This document shows positions 32,994 to 43,600 of a stretch of DNA of 49,254 bases, piece after piece. The translations under genes and the position numbers were made by a program. This stretch comes from Oscillospiraceae bacterium (GTDB taxonomy: Bacteria; Bacillota; Clostridia; Oscillospirales; CAG-272). Position 1 is the first letter of the stretch. Every line of letters begins with the position of its first letter. The notes beneath the pieces were generated by a model, which searched no databases, had not been told where the DNA came from, and saw only the letters and a list, made by a program, of their open reading frames with translations. The stretch is taken from contig SVRJ01000013.1 in the NCBI GenBank assembly GCA_015064885.1, positions 1 through 49,254 of the forward strand, given 5' to 3'.

Positions 32994-33775
32994 CCCTGCT
33001 GCTTCATGAACTGAAAAGGAATAAGCTTTCGCTTGCTATATGGTCGGCAATAATAGCCTTTATGCTTTCGGTAACGGTTATTATATATCCCGAAATGTCC
33101 TCGGAAATGGAAAGCATAAGCGATATGATGGCTAATATGGGAGCTTTCTCGGATGCGTTCGGTATGGATAAGCTGAACTTCGGAGAGTTTATCGGATATT
33201 TCGGAGTAGAATGCGGAAACGTACTCGGACTCGGCGGTGCCTTCTTTGCCGCCATTGTAGGAGTGTCGGCACTTGCTAAGGAGGAAAAGGAGCACACCGC
33301 GGAATTTCTCCTGACACATCCCGTAACCAGAACAAGTATAGTTCTGCAGAAGCTTGCCTCAGTATATCTTCAAATAATAGCCCTTAATGCAGTGGTAGTT
33401 GCCGCAGTCTCTCTCTCAATAATCGTCATCGGAGAAGAGGTCCCGGTAAAAACGATATCCTTGCTGCTTTTGGCGTATTTTCTCTTGCAGATAGAAATAG
33501 CCTCAATAACGTTTGGTATCTCGGCGTTTCTGAAAAACGGAGGATTTGCTGTCGGTCTGGGTATCTCGGTGTTGTTTTACTTTATGAATATAATAGCAAA
33601 CCTTACCGAAGACGCAGAATTTTTGAAGTATATAACCCCGTTCGGATATACCGAAGGAGGAGATATAGTTTCAAACTCCGCGATAAACGGTAAATACCTC
33701 GCAATCGGTATGGCGTTTGCCGCAGCAGCAATAATCGCAGGCTTTGCTAAATACAGAAAAAAGGATATATCCTAA
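32990..33775 (+). CDS. ABC-2 type permease
   Basis: 261 residues with about six membrane segments, beginning with LLHELKRNKLSLAIWSAIIAF and including the EEKEHTAEFLLTHPVTRTSIVLQKL loop typical of ABC-2 exporters that pair with NatA-like ATPases. It forms the membrane part of the exporter encoded upstream. Together the four genes look like a self-regulated export or immunity cassette. A bidirectional terminator follows. Confidence 0.88.
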   Translation: MTLLLHELKRNKLSLAIWSAIIAFMLSVTVIIYPEMSSEMESISDMMANMGAFSDAFGMDKLNFGEFIGYFGVECGNVLGLGGAFFAAIVGVSALAKEEKEHTAEFLLTHPVTRTSIVLQKLASVYLQIIALNAVVVAAVSLSIIVIGEEVPVKTISLLLLAYFLLQIEIASITFGISAFLKNGGFAVGLGISVLFYFMNIIANLTEDAEFLKYITPFGYTEGGDIVSNSAINGKYLAIGMAFAAAAIIAGFAKYRKKDIS

Positions 33776-33782
33776 TAAAAAG

Positions 33783-33824
33783 ATCCCGACGGAGTAGACC
33801 TGTACTTCCGTCGGGATGTTTTTA
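33783..33824. terminator. Bidirectional terminator between the ABC operon and the phosphodiesterase
   Basis: 11-bp stem ATCCCGACGGA / TCCGTCGGGAT (33783-33793 and 33807-33817) followed by GTTTTTATTT; A-rich on the other side, so it works for both convergent units. Confidence 0.88.
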
Positions 33825-34598
33825 TTTGCCTACACGCCTTCCTATCTCGTCAAGATAAGCAATAAGATCGTGAGGATCGTTTGCGGTGATATTGGTAAAT
33901 CCGAATTTCATGGCGCGCTCGGCCGCATCTCTGCTGTCAGCATGATAGCCCCATGCCTGAATTCCGCGTTCGTTAAGCATTTTTACAAGCTCGAGAATAT
34001 CCTCGTCGGTGGGAAGCTTTGATGAGTTCATCGGTACACCCATGCCGTACATGCGGTCAAGAACACGCTCGTCATATCTCTTCATGGATACGGGAGGCTG
34101 ACCTTGCGTTTTTACGTGCGGATAGTAGTCCTGAACGTAGAGAAGAGTCTGAGCATCAAAGCTTGCTATAACCGAGCGCTCAAGAAGACCAAACTCTTCG
34201 AGCATAGCGATAGCCGCATCCACGACCCTCGGACGCTGGTCCTTTATTTCAACGTTTAGAAGAAGGGAAGGGTCCGCTTCCTTTATTACGAGCTCGAGAG
34301 TCTCCCTGAACGTAGGAACTCTTGTACCCGGATATCCAAACTTGACCCCTGCGTCAAGTGCCTTTATCTCTTCAAGTGTCTTGAAATTGACCGCACCCGT
34401 TCCGTCCGTGGTCCTGTCGACCATGTCGTCGTGCATTACTATAAGAACGTCGTCACGTGTAAACTGAATGTCAAGCTCGAGAACGTCAACCCCGAGCCTG
34501 AATGCCTCGGAAAAAGACATAAGTGTGTTTTCAGGCATATATGCCTTACAGCCTCTGTGGCCGGTTACGCCTAATTTTTCTACAGACTGATCCCACAT
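33822..34598 (-). CDS. Glycerophosphodiester phosphodiesterase
   Basis: 258 residues, TIM-barrel GDPD family. GHRG at 13-16 with PENT supplies the catalytic His and Arg; ELDIQ and HDDMVDRTTDGTG give the metal ligands and second catalytic His. It hydrolyses glycerophosphodiesters to glycerol 3-phosphate and an alcohol. No signal peptide, so cytoplasmic. AAAGGAG at 34607-34613 supports the start. Monocistronic. Confidence 0.93.
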   Translation of the reverse strand: MWDQSVEKLGVTGHRGCKAYMPENTLMSFSEAFRLGVDVLELDIQFTRDDVLIVMHDDMVDRTTDGTGAVNFKTLEEIKALDAGVKFGYPGTRVPTFRETLELVIKEADPSLLLNVEIKDQRPRVVDAAIAMLEEFGLLERSVIASFDAQTLLYVQDYYPHVKTQGQPPVSMKRYDERVLDRMYGMGVPMNSSKLPTDEDILELVKMLNERGIQAWGYHADSRDAAERAMKFGFTNITANDPHDLIAYLDEIGRRVGK

Positions 34599-34632
34599 AA
34601 GAGTATCTCCTTTGATTTTTGATTGTCGAGTA

Positions 34633-34641
34633 ATTATATCA
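34633..34641 (-). promoter_or_regulatory. Extended -10 promoter of the phosphodiesterase
   Basis: TGATATAAT on the minus strand (core 34633-34638). No convincing -35 box at 17 bp, as expected for an extended -10 promoter. Confidence 0.55.
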
Positions 34642-34704
34642 TAAAATTGTGAACTTTTCTACTGCTAATGCGTGTAGTAATAATAAAAGGAAAGTATATA
34701 TTTT

Positions 34705-34911
34705 TCAGCGGTTGACCTCGGGATTGTCAGTCCTCTCCAAAAGATAGTCTATTGAAACGTTGAAATAGTCCGCAAGCTTTATTAAGGTTGTGTAGTCAGC
34801 CTCTCTTTCGCCCGTCTCATAACGGCTGATGCTGTTTTGATTCATATTAAGGTCCATGGCTAACTTGAGTTGTGAAACCTTTCTGCTTTTGCGCAATTCT
34901 TTTAGTCTCAT
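34705..34911 (-). CDS. Small XRE-family (Cro/cI-type) repressor
   Basis: 68 residues, essentially only the helix-turn-helix domain: LKELRKSRKVSQLKLAMDLN, QNSISRYETGEREADYTTL, LADYFNVSIDYLLERTD. GGAGGAA at 34917-34923 gives the start. It is divergent from the TM2 gene, and the shared 60-bp control region holds overlapping promoters and palindromes, so it probably represses itself and the TM2 gene. Confidence 0.9.
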   Translation of the reverse strand: MRLKELRKSRKVSQLKLAMDLNMNQNSISRYETGEREADYTTLIKLADYFNVSIDYLLERTDNPEVNR

Positions 34912-34942
34912 AAAAATTCCTCCGAAAAAATCGTAAAACCCC

Positions 34943-34971
34943 TTGACAATATTATACCAATGCGGTATAAT
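34943..34971 (+). promoter_or_regulatory. Promoter of the TM2 gene, overlapping the repressor promoter
   Basis: TTGACA (34943-34948) and TATAAT (34966-34971), spacer 17 bp. On the other strand TGGTATAAT (core 34951-34956) inside the same spacer is the -10 of the XRE gene. Confidence 0.88.
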
Positions 34972-34993
34972 AAATATATCCCGTATTGGTATA
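34951..34993. promoter_or_regulatory. Probable operator pair of the XRE repressor
   Basis: ATTATACC-5-GGTATAAT (34951-34971) covers both -10 boxes. A wider inverted repeat pairs 34953-34965 with 34981-34993 at 12 of 13 positions (TATACCAAT / ATTGGTATA). Confidence 0.75.
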
Positions 34994-35030
34994 TTTCGAG
35001 CGGGTTTGAGAGTTTTAAGGAGGATAAAAT

Positions 35031-35429
35031 ATGAATGTACAAAACAACAACATGGGGACCCAAATTGAAACTAAGTTTTGTAAGGAATGCGGCCAAAAAA
35101 TAGCAAAAAAAGCGGTTATCTGTCCACATTGCGGATGTCAGGTTGAAGAGATGGCAAATCAAACGAGCTTTGCCACCCCTAATATTGTAATTAATAATTC
35201 CAATCAAAACACCAACCAAATAGCTGCCGCGGTTGGTCTTCATAAAAAAAATAAATGGATAGCATTATTGTTATGGTTGCTTTTAGGCGCTATGGGAGGA
35301 CACAAGTTTTATGAGGGAAAGATCGGAATGGGTATACTGTATATTTTCACATTTGGCCTTTTTGGTATAGGTTTACTTGTTGATCTTATAGTGATCCTTT
35401 GCAAACCTGTTCATTACTATCCTAGGTAA
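35031..35429 (+). CDS. Zinc-ribbon plus TM2-domain membrane protein
   Basis: 132 residues. An N-terminal zinc ribbon (CKECGQKI, CPHCGCQV at about 17-36), an Asn-rich linker (50-65), then a TM2 domain with two helices and the family motif GGHKFYEGKIGMGILYIFTFG...GIGLLVDL split between residues about 85-122. TM2 proteins are common in bacteria with no proven role. AAGGAGG at 35017-35023. Codon use is more AT-rich than in neighbouring housekeeping genes. Divergent from the XRE gene. Confidence 0.9.
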   Translation: MNVQNNNMGTQIETKFCKECGQKIAKKAVICPHCGCQVEEMANQTSFATPNIVINNSNQNTNQIAAAVGLHKKNKWIALLLWLLLGAMGGHKFYEGKIGMGILYIFTFGLFGIGLLVDLIVILCKPVHYYPR

Positions 35430-35554
35430 AGAGAAATATTCATAATTATCAACAGAGTAGAAATTGATCCCGAAAAAATAGCAAAATGTAATAAAAAATA
35501 TGCGATAAGATATCGGAAAATAGCATAGGACTTTTAAGACTCCTATTAGGATTT

Positions 35555-35821
35555 ATGTCTCTTTTATACGCGAGCATTTTGATGATGGCTATAATGATAT
35601 CTTCGGTAGGAAGTGAAATAATAGCGGAGATATTTAGCTTTGAATTGCGTAGCTATATTATAACGTTTAGCTGTGTTTTTGTTGGCCTTGCAACACTTTC
35701 ACTGATAATGTCAATTTTATCAATAATATTGTATGTAAACGGTAAAAGAAGAAAGTTGGATTTAGTAGTGTTATTATTAAGCATAATTTCTATTATAATA
35801 GTGTGTGGGAACAGTATATAG
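35555..35821 (+). CDS. Small hydrophobic protein, possibly the 3' part of a decayed gene
   Basis: 88 residues with three hydrophobic stretches (about 3-22, 33-62, 68-86); not recognised. The ATG at 35555 has only a weak AGGA before it. Upstream, the same frame stays open to about 35490 without a start codon, and another frame (continuing the TM2 frame after its stop, 35430-35522) reads like protein and ends at TAG. The stretch 35430-35554 holds no other feature. A frameshifted or degraded gene is therefore as likely as a real small protein. Confidence 0.45.
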   Translation: MSLLYASILMMAIMISSVGSEIIAEIFSFELRSYIITFSCVFVGLATLSLIMSILSIILYVNGKRRKLDLVVLLLSIISIIIVCGNSI

Positions 35822-35868
35822 TGTGATTTTAAGAGTTCTATGACAAGATAAACGTGAAAACAAAAAAG

Positions 35869-35901
35869 CACCTATACAGTTTTAATGTGTAGGTGTTTTT
35901 T
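35869..35901 (+). terminator. Terminator after the small hydrophobic ORF
   Basis: CACCTATACA / TGTGTAGGTG stem with one wobble pair and a run of T (35895-35901). Confidence 0.85.
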
Positions 35902-35938
35902 GTTTCATAATAGGGATTAGATTTAAGAATAAACAAGT

Positions 35939-35968
35939 AAAAGGGGCTTTATGTTTAAAGCCCCTTTT
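35939..35968. terminator. Terminator of groES-groEL
   Basis: AAAGGGGCTTTA / TAAAGCCCCTTT stem with a 4-nt loop and T/A tails on both sides. Confidence 0.88.
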
Positions 35969-35978
35969 GGATTATAGT

Positions 35979-37634
<1,656 letters not shown>

Positions 37635-37638
37635 TTAT

Positions 37639-37923
37639 TTACTCAACTATTGCGAGAATATCGGATACCTTAACGATAGTGTAGTCGACACCGTCGATCT
37701 TGACTTCAGTGCCCGAATACTTGCTTGTGATCACCTTGTCGCCTGCCTTAACCGTCATCTCGACCATATTGCCGTCGACCATACCGCCGGGACCTGCAGC
37801 AACTACTTCTGCATACTGGGGCTTTTCCTGTGCGGAAGCTGTGAGAATAAGACCCGATTTTGTTTTTTCTTCCGCTTCAACCATTTTGAGAACTACTTTA
37901 TCGTGTAATGGTTTGATAGTCAT
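37639..37923 (-). CDS. groES: Co-chaperonin GroES (Hsp10)
   Basis: 94 residues with the typical IKPLHDKVVLK start, the mobile-loop region KTKSGLILTASAQEKPQ and VKAGDKVITSKYSGTEVK. It caps GroEL. An AGGAGG ribosome binding site lies 10 nt upstream. First gene of the operon. Confidence 0.97.
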   Translation of the reverse strand: MTIKPLHDKVVLKMVEAEEKTKSGLILTASAQEKPQYAEVVAAGPGGMVDGNMVEMTVKAGDKVITSKYSGTEVKIDGVDYTIVKVSDILAIVE

Positions 37924-37966
37924 GTTTTTGTTCCTCCTCTTGAGAAAATTTATTTTTGGTGTGCAC

Positions 37967-37993
37967 TTGGCACTCGTTAGTGCTGAGTGCTAA
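37967..37993. promoter_or_regulatory. CIRCE element (HrcA operator)
   Basis: TTGGCACTC-N9-GAGTGCTAA: the CIRCE inverted repeat with one mismatch in the first arm. It lies between the groES promoter and the ribosome binding site, the usual position for repression by HrcA. Confidence 0.95.
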
Positions 37994-38004
37994 TTACATA
38001 TAAT

Positions 38005-38033
38005 ATTTTACTCACTTTCATATAAAAAATCAA
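38005..38033 (-). promoter_or_regulatory. Promoter of groES-groEL
   Basis: TTGATT (38028-38033) and TAAAAT (38005-38010) on the minus strand, spacer 17 bp, ending just before CIRCE. Confidence 0.75.
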
Positions 38034-38117
38034 GTGCTTTGAAGCGCATTTAACATATAATTAACACATGACTCATATATTTGTACACATAAATAAGAAA
38101 GGGTAAGACCGTACGTG

Positions 38118-39404
38118 ATGCGTTTATTTATTGAGGCGGTGTTTCCGGGGATCATACTGCTCGGAGGGGTGTATTTTTCTTTCCGTTTTCGCTTTTTTTC
38201 CTTGCTTCACCCGATAAGATTCATAAGGTCGTTAAGGGGTGGAAGCCGTTCTTTTGCAAGCTTGAACCTTGCTCTTGCGGGTACACTCGGAGTGGGAAAT
38301 ATAATAGGAGTAGTGAATGCAATGCGCCTCGGAGGAGCAGGGTCTGTATTCTGGATGTGCGTTAGCGCTCTTCTGTGCGCAAATCTGAAATATGCCGAGG
38401 CCTATATGGCGTCTCTTACAAAAAAGAGAAGGGAAGGCAGCAGCTTTGGAGGCGGATACGTATATATAGAAAGAATATTCAAAAGATACGGACGTAGGCT
38501 TGCCGTTGTATTTACCGTTTTCTTTATAATAAGCTCGCTTTCGACCGGGGCGTGCATGCAGGCGGGCGCAGTTGTGAGAGGGGTAAGCGAGATGCTTCCC
38601 GGTATCCCGCTGATAATTATATCCTCGCTTCTTGCACTTGCCGTCATACTTTCAACCGTAGGAGGTATGCGCAGAATATCAGAAATAACGAATAGGACAG
38701 TTCCGATAATGACGCTCATATATCTGGTGCTTTCTTTTACGGTCATAATATCGCACGCAAAGAATATTCCGACGGCTTTGACCCTTATCTTTTCGTCGGC
38801 GTTTAAAAAAGAGGGAGTTATATTCGGTGTCGGAGGCTTCTGCTTTACCGAATGTATGCGTTGCGGAATAATGAGAGGGCTTCTATCCAATGAGGCGGGA
38901 TGCGGAAGCTCGGCATGCGCACATGCGACAGAGGAAAACACCTCGCCGCACAGACAAGGATGCCTCGGAATTGCCGAGGTGTATGCCGATACGGTAGTAA
39001 TGTGTACAGTGACTGCCCTTGCCCTTATTACCGGAGGGGCGGATATGTCGGTCGGCGATGATATACTCCTTACGCTAAGGCTGTATGAGATGGTCGGCGG
39101 TAAGCTTTTTGTGCTTCTTATATCCGCTTGCATATGCGTTTTCGGGTATGCCACGCTCATATGCTTTGCGGGCTATGGAGATGAATGTGTAAGCTACCTT
39201 TTCGGAGAAAAAGAAAGCAGAAGGAGCGCATATGCCGTATATCTTATTTTTTATATTGTGTGTATTGTTTTTTCTCCCTTTATAAATTCGGAGAACGTTC
39301 TTTTTTTTGCAGATCTTTCAATGGGAATAATGGCGCTTATAAATATCCCGGCACTCGTGCTTTCCTTCTTAAAAAATAAAGAGGCTGCCTCACCCGTTCG
39401 GTGA
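38118..39404 (+). CDS. Sodium:amino-acid symporter, AGCS (alanine/glycine) family
   Basis: 428 residues with about ten membrane helices. AGCS signatures: GVGNIIGVVNAMRLGGAG near 60-78 and GLLSNEAGCGSSACAHA near 255-272. It would import alanine or glycine with sodium. The family usually has 440-480 residues, so this is slightly short. The start may be this ATG or the GTG directly before it; AAAGGG lies 11-14 nt upstream. No good promoter was identified in the gap to the groES promoter. The stop codon lies within the terminator stem. Confidence 0.88.
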   Translation: MRLFIEAVFPGIILLGGVYFSFRFRFFSLLHPIRFIRSLRGGSRSFASLNLALAGTLGVGNIIGVVNAMRLGGAGSVFWMCVSALLCANLKYAEAYMASLTKKRREGSSFGGGYVYIERIFKRYGRRLAVVFTVFFIISSLSTGACMQAGAVVRGVSEMLPGIPLIIISSLLALAVILSTVGGMRRISEITNRTVPIMTLIYLVLSFTVIISHAKNIPTALTLIFSSAFKKEGVIFGVGGFCFTECMRCGIMRGLLSNEAGCGSSACAHATEENTSPHRQGCLGIAEVYADTVVMCTVTALALITGGADMSVGDDILLTLRLYEMVGGKLFVLLISACICVFGYATLICFAGYGDECVSYLFGEKESRRSAYAVYLIFYIVCIVFSPFINSENVLFFADLSMGIMALINIPALVLSFLKNKEAASPVR

Positions 39405-39411
39405 GACAGCC
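39383..39411. terminator. Bidirectional terminator overlapping the symporter stop codon
   Basis: 12-bp arms GGCTGCCTCACC and GGTGAGACAGCC with one mismatch (39383-39394 and 39400-39411). CTTTTGTC follows on the plus strand and a T-rich run on the minus strand, so it also ends the PrsA-like gene. The left arm encodes the last residues of the symporter. Confidence 0.85.
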
Positions 39412-39427
39412 TTTTGTCTGATATTTA

Positions 39428-40555
39428 TCAATACGTGTAGTTGGCGTTGGCGTCACGCAGACAGTAGGAAGCGAGACGTTCTGTATCTATCTCTATGAGC
39501 TTCTTGTATTCCTCAAGTCTTGCGTTGAAGGTCTTGGATATAAGATTGTTTTCGAAATCCGTGAAGAAGTCGGTGTTTGCCGGAATAGCGTATCCCTTAT
39601 CCTCGAGTGCAAGCTTCTTTATGATATGTATTCCCGAGTCGGACTTGACCATGCGGTATTCACCGACCTCCATCTCAAAGAGTGCCTTTATTACCTCCTT
39701 GAAGTAGGTGGAGGATTCTGTGAAGTAGAATCCGTTCGGATACTCGTCTCTTGCCGCGATGTCCTCGCCGTAGTAGAGGAGAAGATCGTCAAAGTCCTCT
39801 GCGTCCTTGGGGTCCGAGGGAGTGAGCGCCTTGAAATAGGTGTTGGCACGGTCCTCTACCTCCTTGTCCTCGGCAGCGGTCATCGTGCGGTACTTTACGT
39901 AGCCCTGATCGTCATATTCGTATTCACCGTTTTCCTTTACTATAGGTCTCTTTCCGGTATAAAGGAATATGTGCTTCATTCTTGCGTAATTATCCTCGTA
40001 GTACTTTGTCTTTACAGACTCGGATATCTTTTCGATGCCGTTGTCACCGTAGAGATACTGCTGAAGGAATTCTATCTTTTTTTCGATAAGATAGAGCTCG
40101 GCGAGGATATCCATATTTACACCGTACTGTGAGAGTATCTCGTTGAACTGCTTCTTGTTTCCGTCCGCCTGACCCTCGAGAAGCTCCTCGATCTCCTCAT
40201 CTATCTCGTCCTGAACCGCTTTTGATATAGAAAGACCGAGCTCATCGAAGAGGTAGAGGGCAGCGAGATAGGTTTTTGCGTTGTCAACTATAAACTCAGT
40301 AAATGTCTCGTTCCACGTCTTTGTTGACCCGGGCACCGTCTCCTCCCAGAAGGATGCATTGTCCTTTCCGTCCATATAGTACTGAACAAAATACGCCTTG
40401 TATCTCGAAAGCCAGAATTCAAGCATATTTTCGGATATGGTAACGTCGCCGAGCTTCATTATCGGTGTTCCGAACTTGTTGCCGCAGGATGCGAGCATGG
40501 GGCACAGCATAGCAACGATAAGCAGAATAGAGAGAGTTTTTCTTATTATCTTCAT
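39428..40555 (-). CDS. PrsA-like lipoprotein (SurA_N / parvulin-type foldase)
   Basis: 375 residues. Signal peptide with lipobox LASC, lipid-modified Cys24. A helical SurA-like chaperone domain (about 35-190) is followed by a parvulin-like region (KHIFLYTGKRPI near 192 and SGIHIIKKL near 318) with an insertion. It would help fold exported proteins at the outer face of the membrane. The parvulin active site looks divergent, so isomerase activity is uncertain. AAAGGA precedes the ATG. Located after mfd, as often in Firmicutes, but with its own promoter. Confidence 0.82.
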   Translation of the reverse strand: MKIIRKTLSILLIVAMLCPMLASCGNKFGTPIMKLGDVTISENMLEFWLSRYKAYFVQYYMDGKDNASFWEETVPGSTKTWNETFTEFIVDNAKTYLAALYLFDELGLSISKAVQDEIDEEIEELLEGQADGNKKQFNEILSQYGVNMDILAELYLIEKKIEFLQQYLYGDNGIEKISESVKTKYYEDNYARMKHIFLYTGKRPIVKENGEYEYDDQGYVKYRTMTAAEDKEVEDRANTYFKALTPSDPKDAEDFDDLLLYYGEDIAARDEYPNGFYFTESSTYFKEVIKALFEMEVGEYRMVKSDSGIHIIKKLALEDKGYAIPANTDFFTDFENNLISKTFNARLEEYKKLIEIDTERLASYCLRDANANYTY

Positions 40556-40586
40556 TTGTTTTATCCTTTGGTTTTTTATTTACTAT

Positions 40587-40615
40587 ATTGTAACCTATTT
40601 TTGAGCTACAGTCAA
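40587..40615 (-). promoter_or_regulatory. Promoter of the PrsA-like gene
   Basis: TTGACT (40610-40615) and TACAAT (40587-40592), spacer 17 bp; the -35 box overlaps the mfd stop codon. Confidence 0.75.
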
Positions 40616-43600
40616 GTATGATTTTTTAATATTTCAAAGTATTTTTCAAACATTTTGTTAATGAGGCCGATAGTATCGTCCGCTTTCCGTATCTGAGCGC
40701 GCAGGGTGTCGTTTGACGTGATAGAAAGTCGAATTTCTTTTTCTATATCATCGGCAAGGTCCATCCACACGTCAAAATTGAAGGTCTCGGGATCAAAGGT
40801 GATATAAACGTTTTTCGCATCGCCCTTGATGTTTTTGAGCCCTATTTTTGATGCCATAGCTCTCATATACGATATATAGATAAGGTTGTCGGCAGCCTTC
40901 GGAATGTCACCGAATCTGTCGCACAGCTCATCTGTTATGTCGGATATATCCTCTTTTGTGCGAATGAGAGCTATCTTTTTGTAGAGAGACATTCTGGAGG
41001 CGGGTGAGTTTACGTATTTTTCGGGAAGGAATGCATCGAAATCGAGATTTACTATACATTCGCTCTCTGCCTTAGTCGGCTGACCCTGTTCCTCGAGGAC
41101 CGCGTCTTTAAGCAGCTTGATGAAAAGCTCGTAGCCGACCGCGTTGAGGTGCCCGTGCTGTTCGCTTCCGAGAAGATTTCCCGCGCCTCGTATCTCAAGA
41201 TCACGCATTGCTATCTTGAATCCCGCACCGAACTGAGCGTACTCCTTGATCGCGCCGAGTCTTTTAGACGCTATTTCGGAGAGGGCTCTGTTTTGAGGGA
41301 AGGTGAAATAGGCATATGCACGTCTTGCCGAACGGCCTACCCGCCCTCTGAGCTGATGCAGCTGTGAGAGACCGAGGTTCTGGGCGTTTTCCACGATCAG
41401 AGTGTTGGCGTTCGGAACGTCGACACCCGTCTCGATGATAGTGGTGCTTATGAGAATATCTATCTCTCCCATTATCATTTCCGCCCATATCTTTTCAAGC
41501 TCTTCCTTCTCCATCTTTCCGTGGGCGTATACTATTCTTGCTTCGGGTATCCTTTCGGAAAGCCTTTTGGCAACAGAAGAAATAGTATCTACGGTATTGA
41601 AAAGATAGAAGACCTGACCGCCTCTTCGCAGCTCCCTGCGTATGGCATCCTCTATAATGGCGTCGTCGTGCTCAAGTACGTAGGTCTGTATAGGAAGACG
41701 CTCTCCCGGCGCCTCGTCAAGGACGGATATGTCTCTTATTCCTCCGAGTGCCATGTTAAGTGTTCTCGGTATCGGGGTGGCGGTGAGGGTGAGAACGTCA
41801 ACGTTCTCGGTCATCTGTTTTATTCTTTCCTTTTGCTTTACTCCGAAGCGCTGCTCCTCGTCGACGATGAGAAGTCCGAGGTCGGAGAATTCTATATCCT
41901 TGGAAAGAAGCCTGTGCGTTCCTATAAGAAGGTCGATCTCGCCTCTCCTGACTCTTCGGATTATCTCCGCCTGCTGCTTTGGAGTGCGGAAACGCGACAG
42001 CATCTCAATATTGACGAGGAAGGGTCGCATTCTTGCCAGTGCTGTGTTGAAATGCTGCAGAGCGAGTATGGTTGTCGGAACGAGAAGAGCCACCTGCTTT
42101 CCACCGAGAATAGCCTTATACGCCGCGCGAAGAGCGATCTCTGTTTTTCCGAATCCTACGTCTCCGCAGAGAAGTCTGTCCATAGGCCTCGGAAGCTGCA
42201 TGTCTGCCTTGATATCGTCTATAGCTTCAAGCTGTGATGACGTTTCCTCGTATTCGAATGCAGAGTCAAAGCTTTGCTGATAGTCATCGTCGGGAGGAAA
42301 AGCAAAGCCCGGCTTTCTCGATCTTGCGGCATAAAGCTTTATGAGGTCCTTTGCCATCTCCTTGGCGCTTGCCTTTGCCTTGGCGGTAGTCTTGCTCCAC
42401 TCGTTTGTTCCGAGCTTTGAGAGCTTGACGCTCATATCGTCCGAGCTTCCTCCGATATACTTGGAGATACGGTCTATCTTGTCGGTGGGAATATAGAGCC
42501 TGTCTGTTCCGGCATACTTAAGATTGATATAATCTTTGGTAACTCCGTTAGAGGTCATCTTCTCTATTCCGCAATAAACTCCTATGCCGTAGTTCTCGTG
42601 AACGACGTAGTCGCCTTCCTTGAGCTCTGTGAACGCGGATATTTTATCCGCGCCTCCACGGCTTCTTCTTACCTTGCTTGACGCGGACGTGCCCGGCCTT
42701 GCACGGCGCTCACCGGGAAGAGTGGAAAGAACGACGAACTTTGACGAGCTGAGCTCGAAGGGAGCAACGTATGTGTCGTATATTACAGTAATGGCACCGT
42801 TTCTCAGCTCTCCGTCACGCGAAACTATATATCCGTCCTTTTCAAGGTCGTTGCAAAGGGATAGAGCGGTACTCTCGTTTTCGCTTATTACAGCAACCGA
42901 AAATGTCTGTGACATGTATCCGTCTATGTCTTCCTTTAACAGAGGATAGCTTTCTTCATACGATGCGGTGTGCCTTGTGCGGAAGCTGATATATCCGCCG
43001 AGCTTTTCTCCGCCCCCGGATTGTGAAAAAGAATCGATATTCACACACACCGTACCTGCCTTGAAGCTTTCTATTCTCGACTCGGGAGCGGTATAATCGG
43101 CATTTTTATCTGATATCAGCTCGTTTTCTATCATGTCCTCGGCGTCCTGCCATATTCTCTTTACCGAGGCGTCGAGTCTCTCCTTTATGGCGTTTCTTCC
43201 GATAAAATATGCGCACGGGCAGAGAGTGAGATAGTCGAGCAGGGTCGTGCGGAGAGGAATTACCGATGTAATATATTTGTCCGCAAAGTTTATTTCTCCG
43301 CCTGCACGGCATTCGCTGAGCTCTGTTCTGAGAGTCTCACGCGCTTGCGGTGAGCGCGCACGCTTTATCTGAGCCGAGATCTCTTTTTCTATACGCTCGC
43401 GCTTTTCCTGCGTGATAATAAGCTCCTTGGCAGGTGGAACGGTCACCCTGTCGAGACTGTCCACCGAACGCTGGCTTTCGGGATCGAAGGAGACCATTCT
43501 GTCTACCTCGTCGCCAAAAAACTCTATTCGTATAGGAGTGTTGTTGCGGGTTTTTCCGTCTCCGTCAAAAAAAGCGGGGAAAATATCGAGAATGCCGCCG

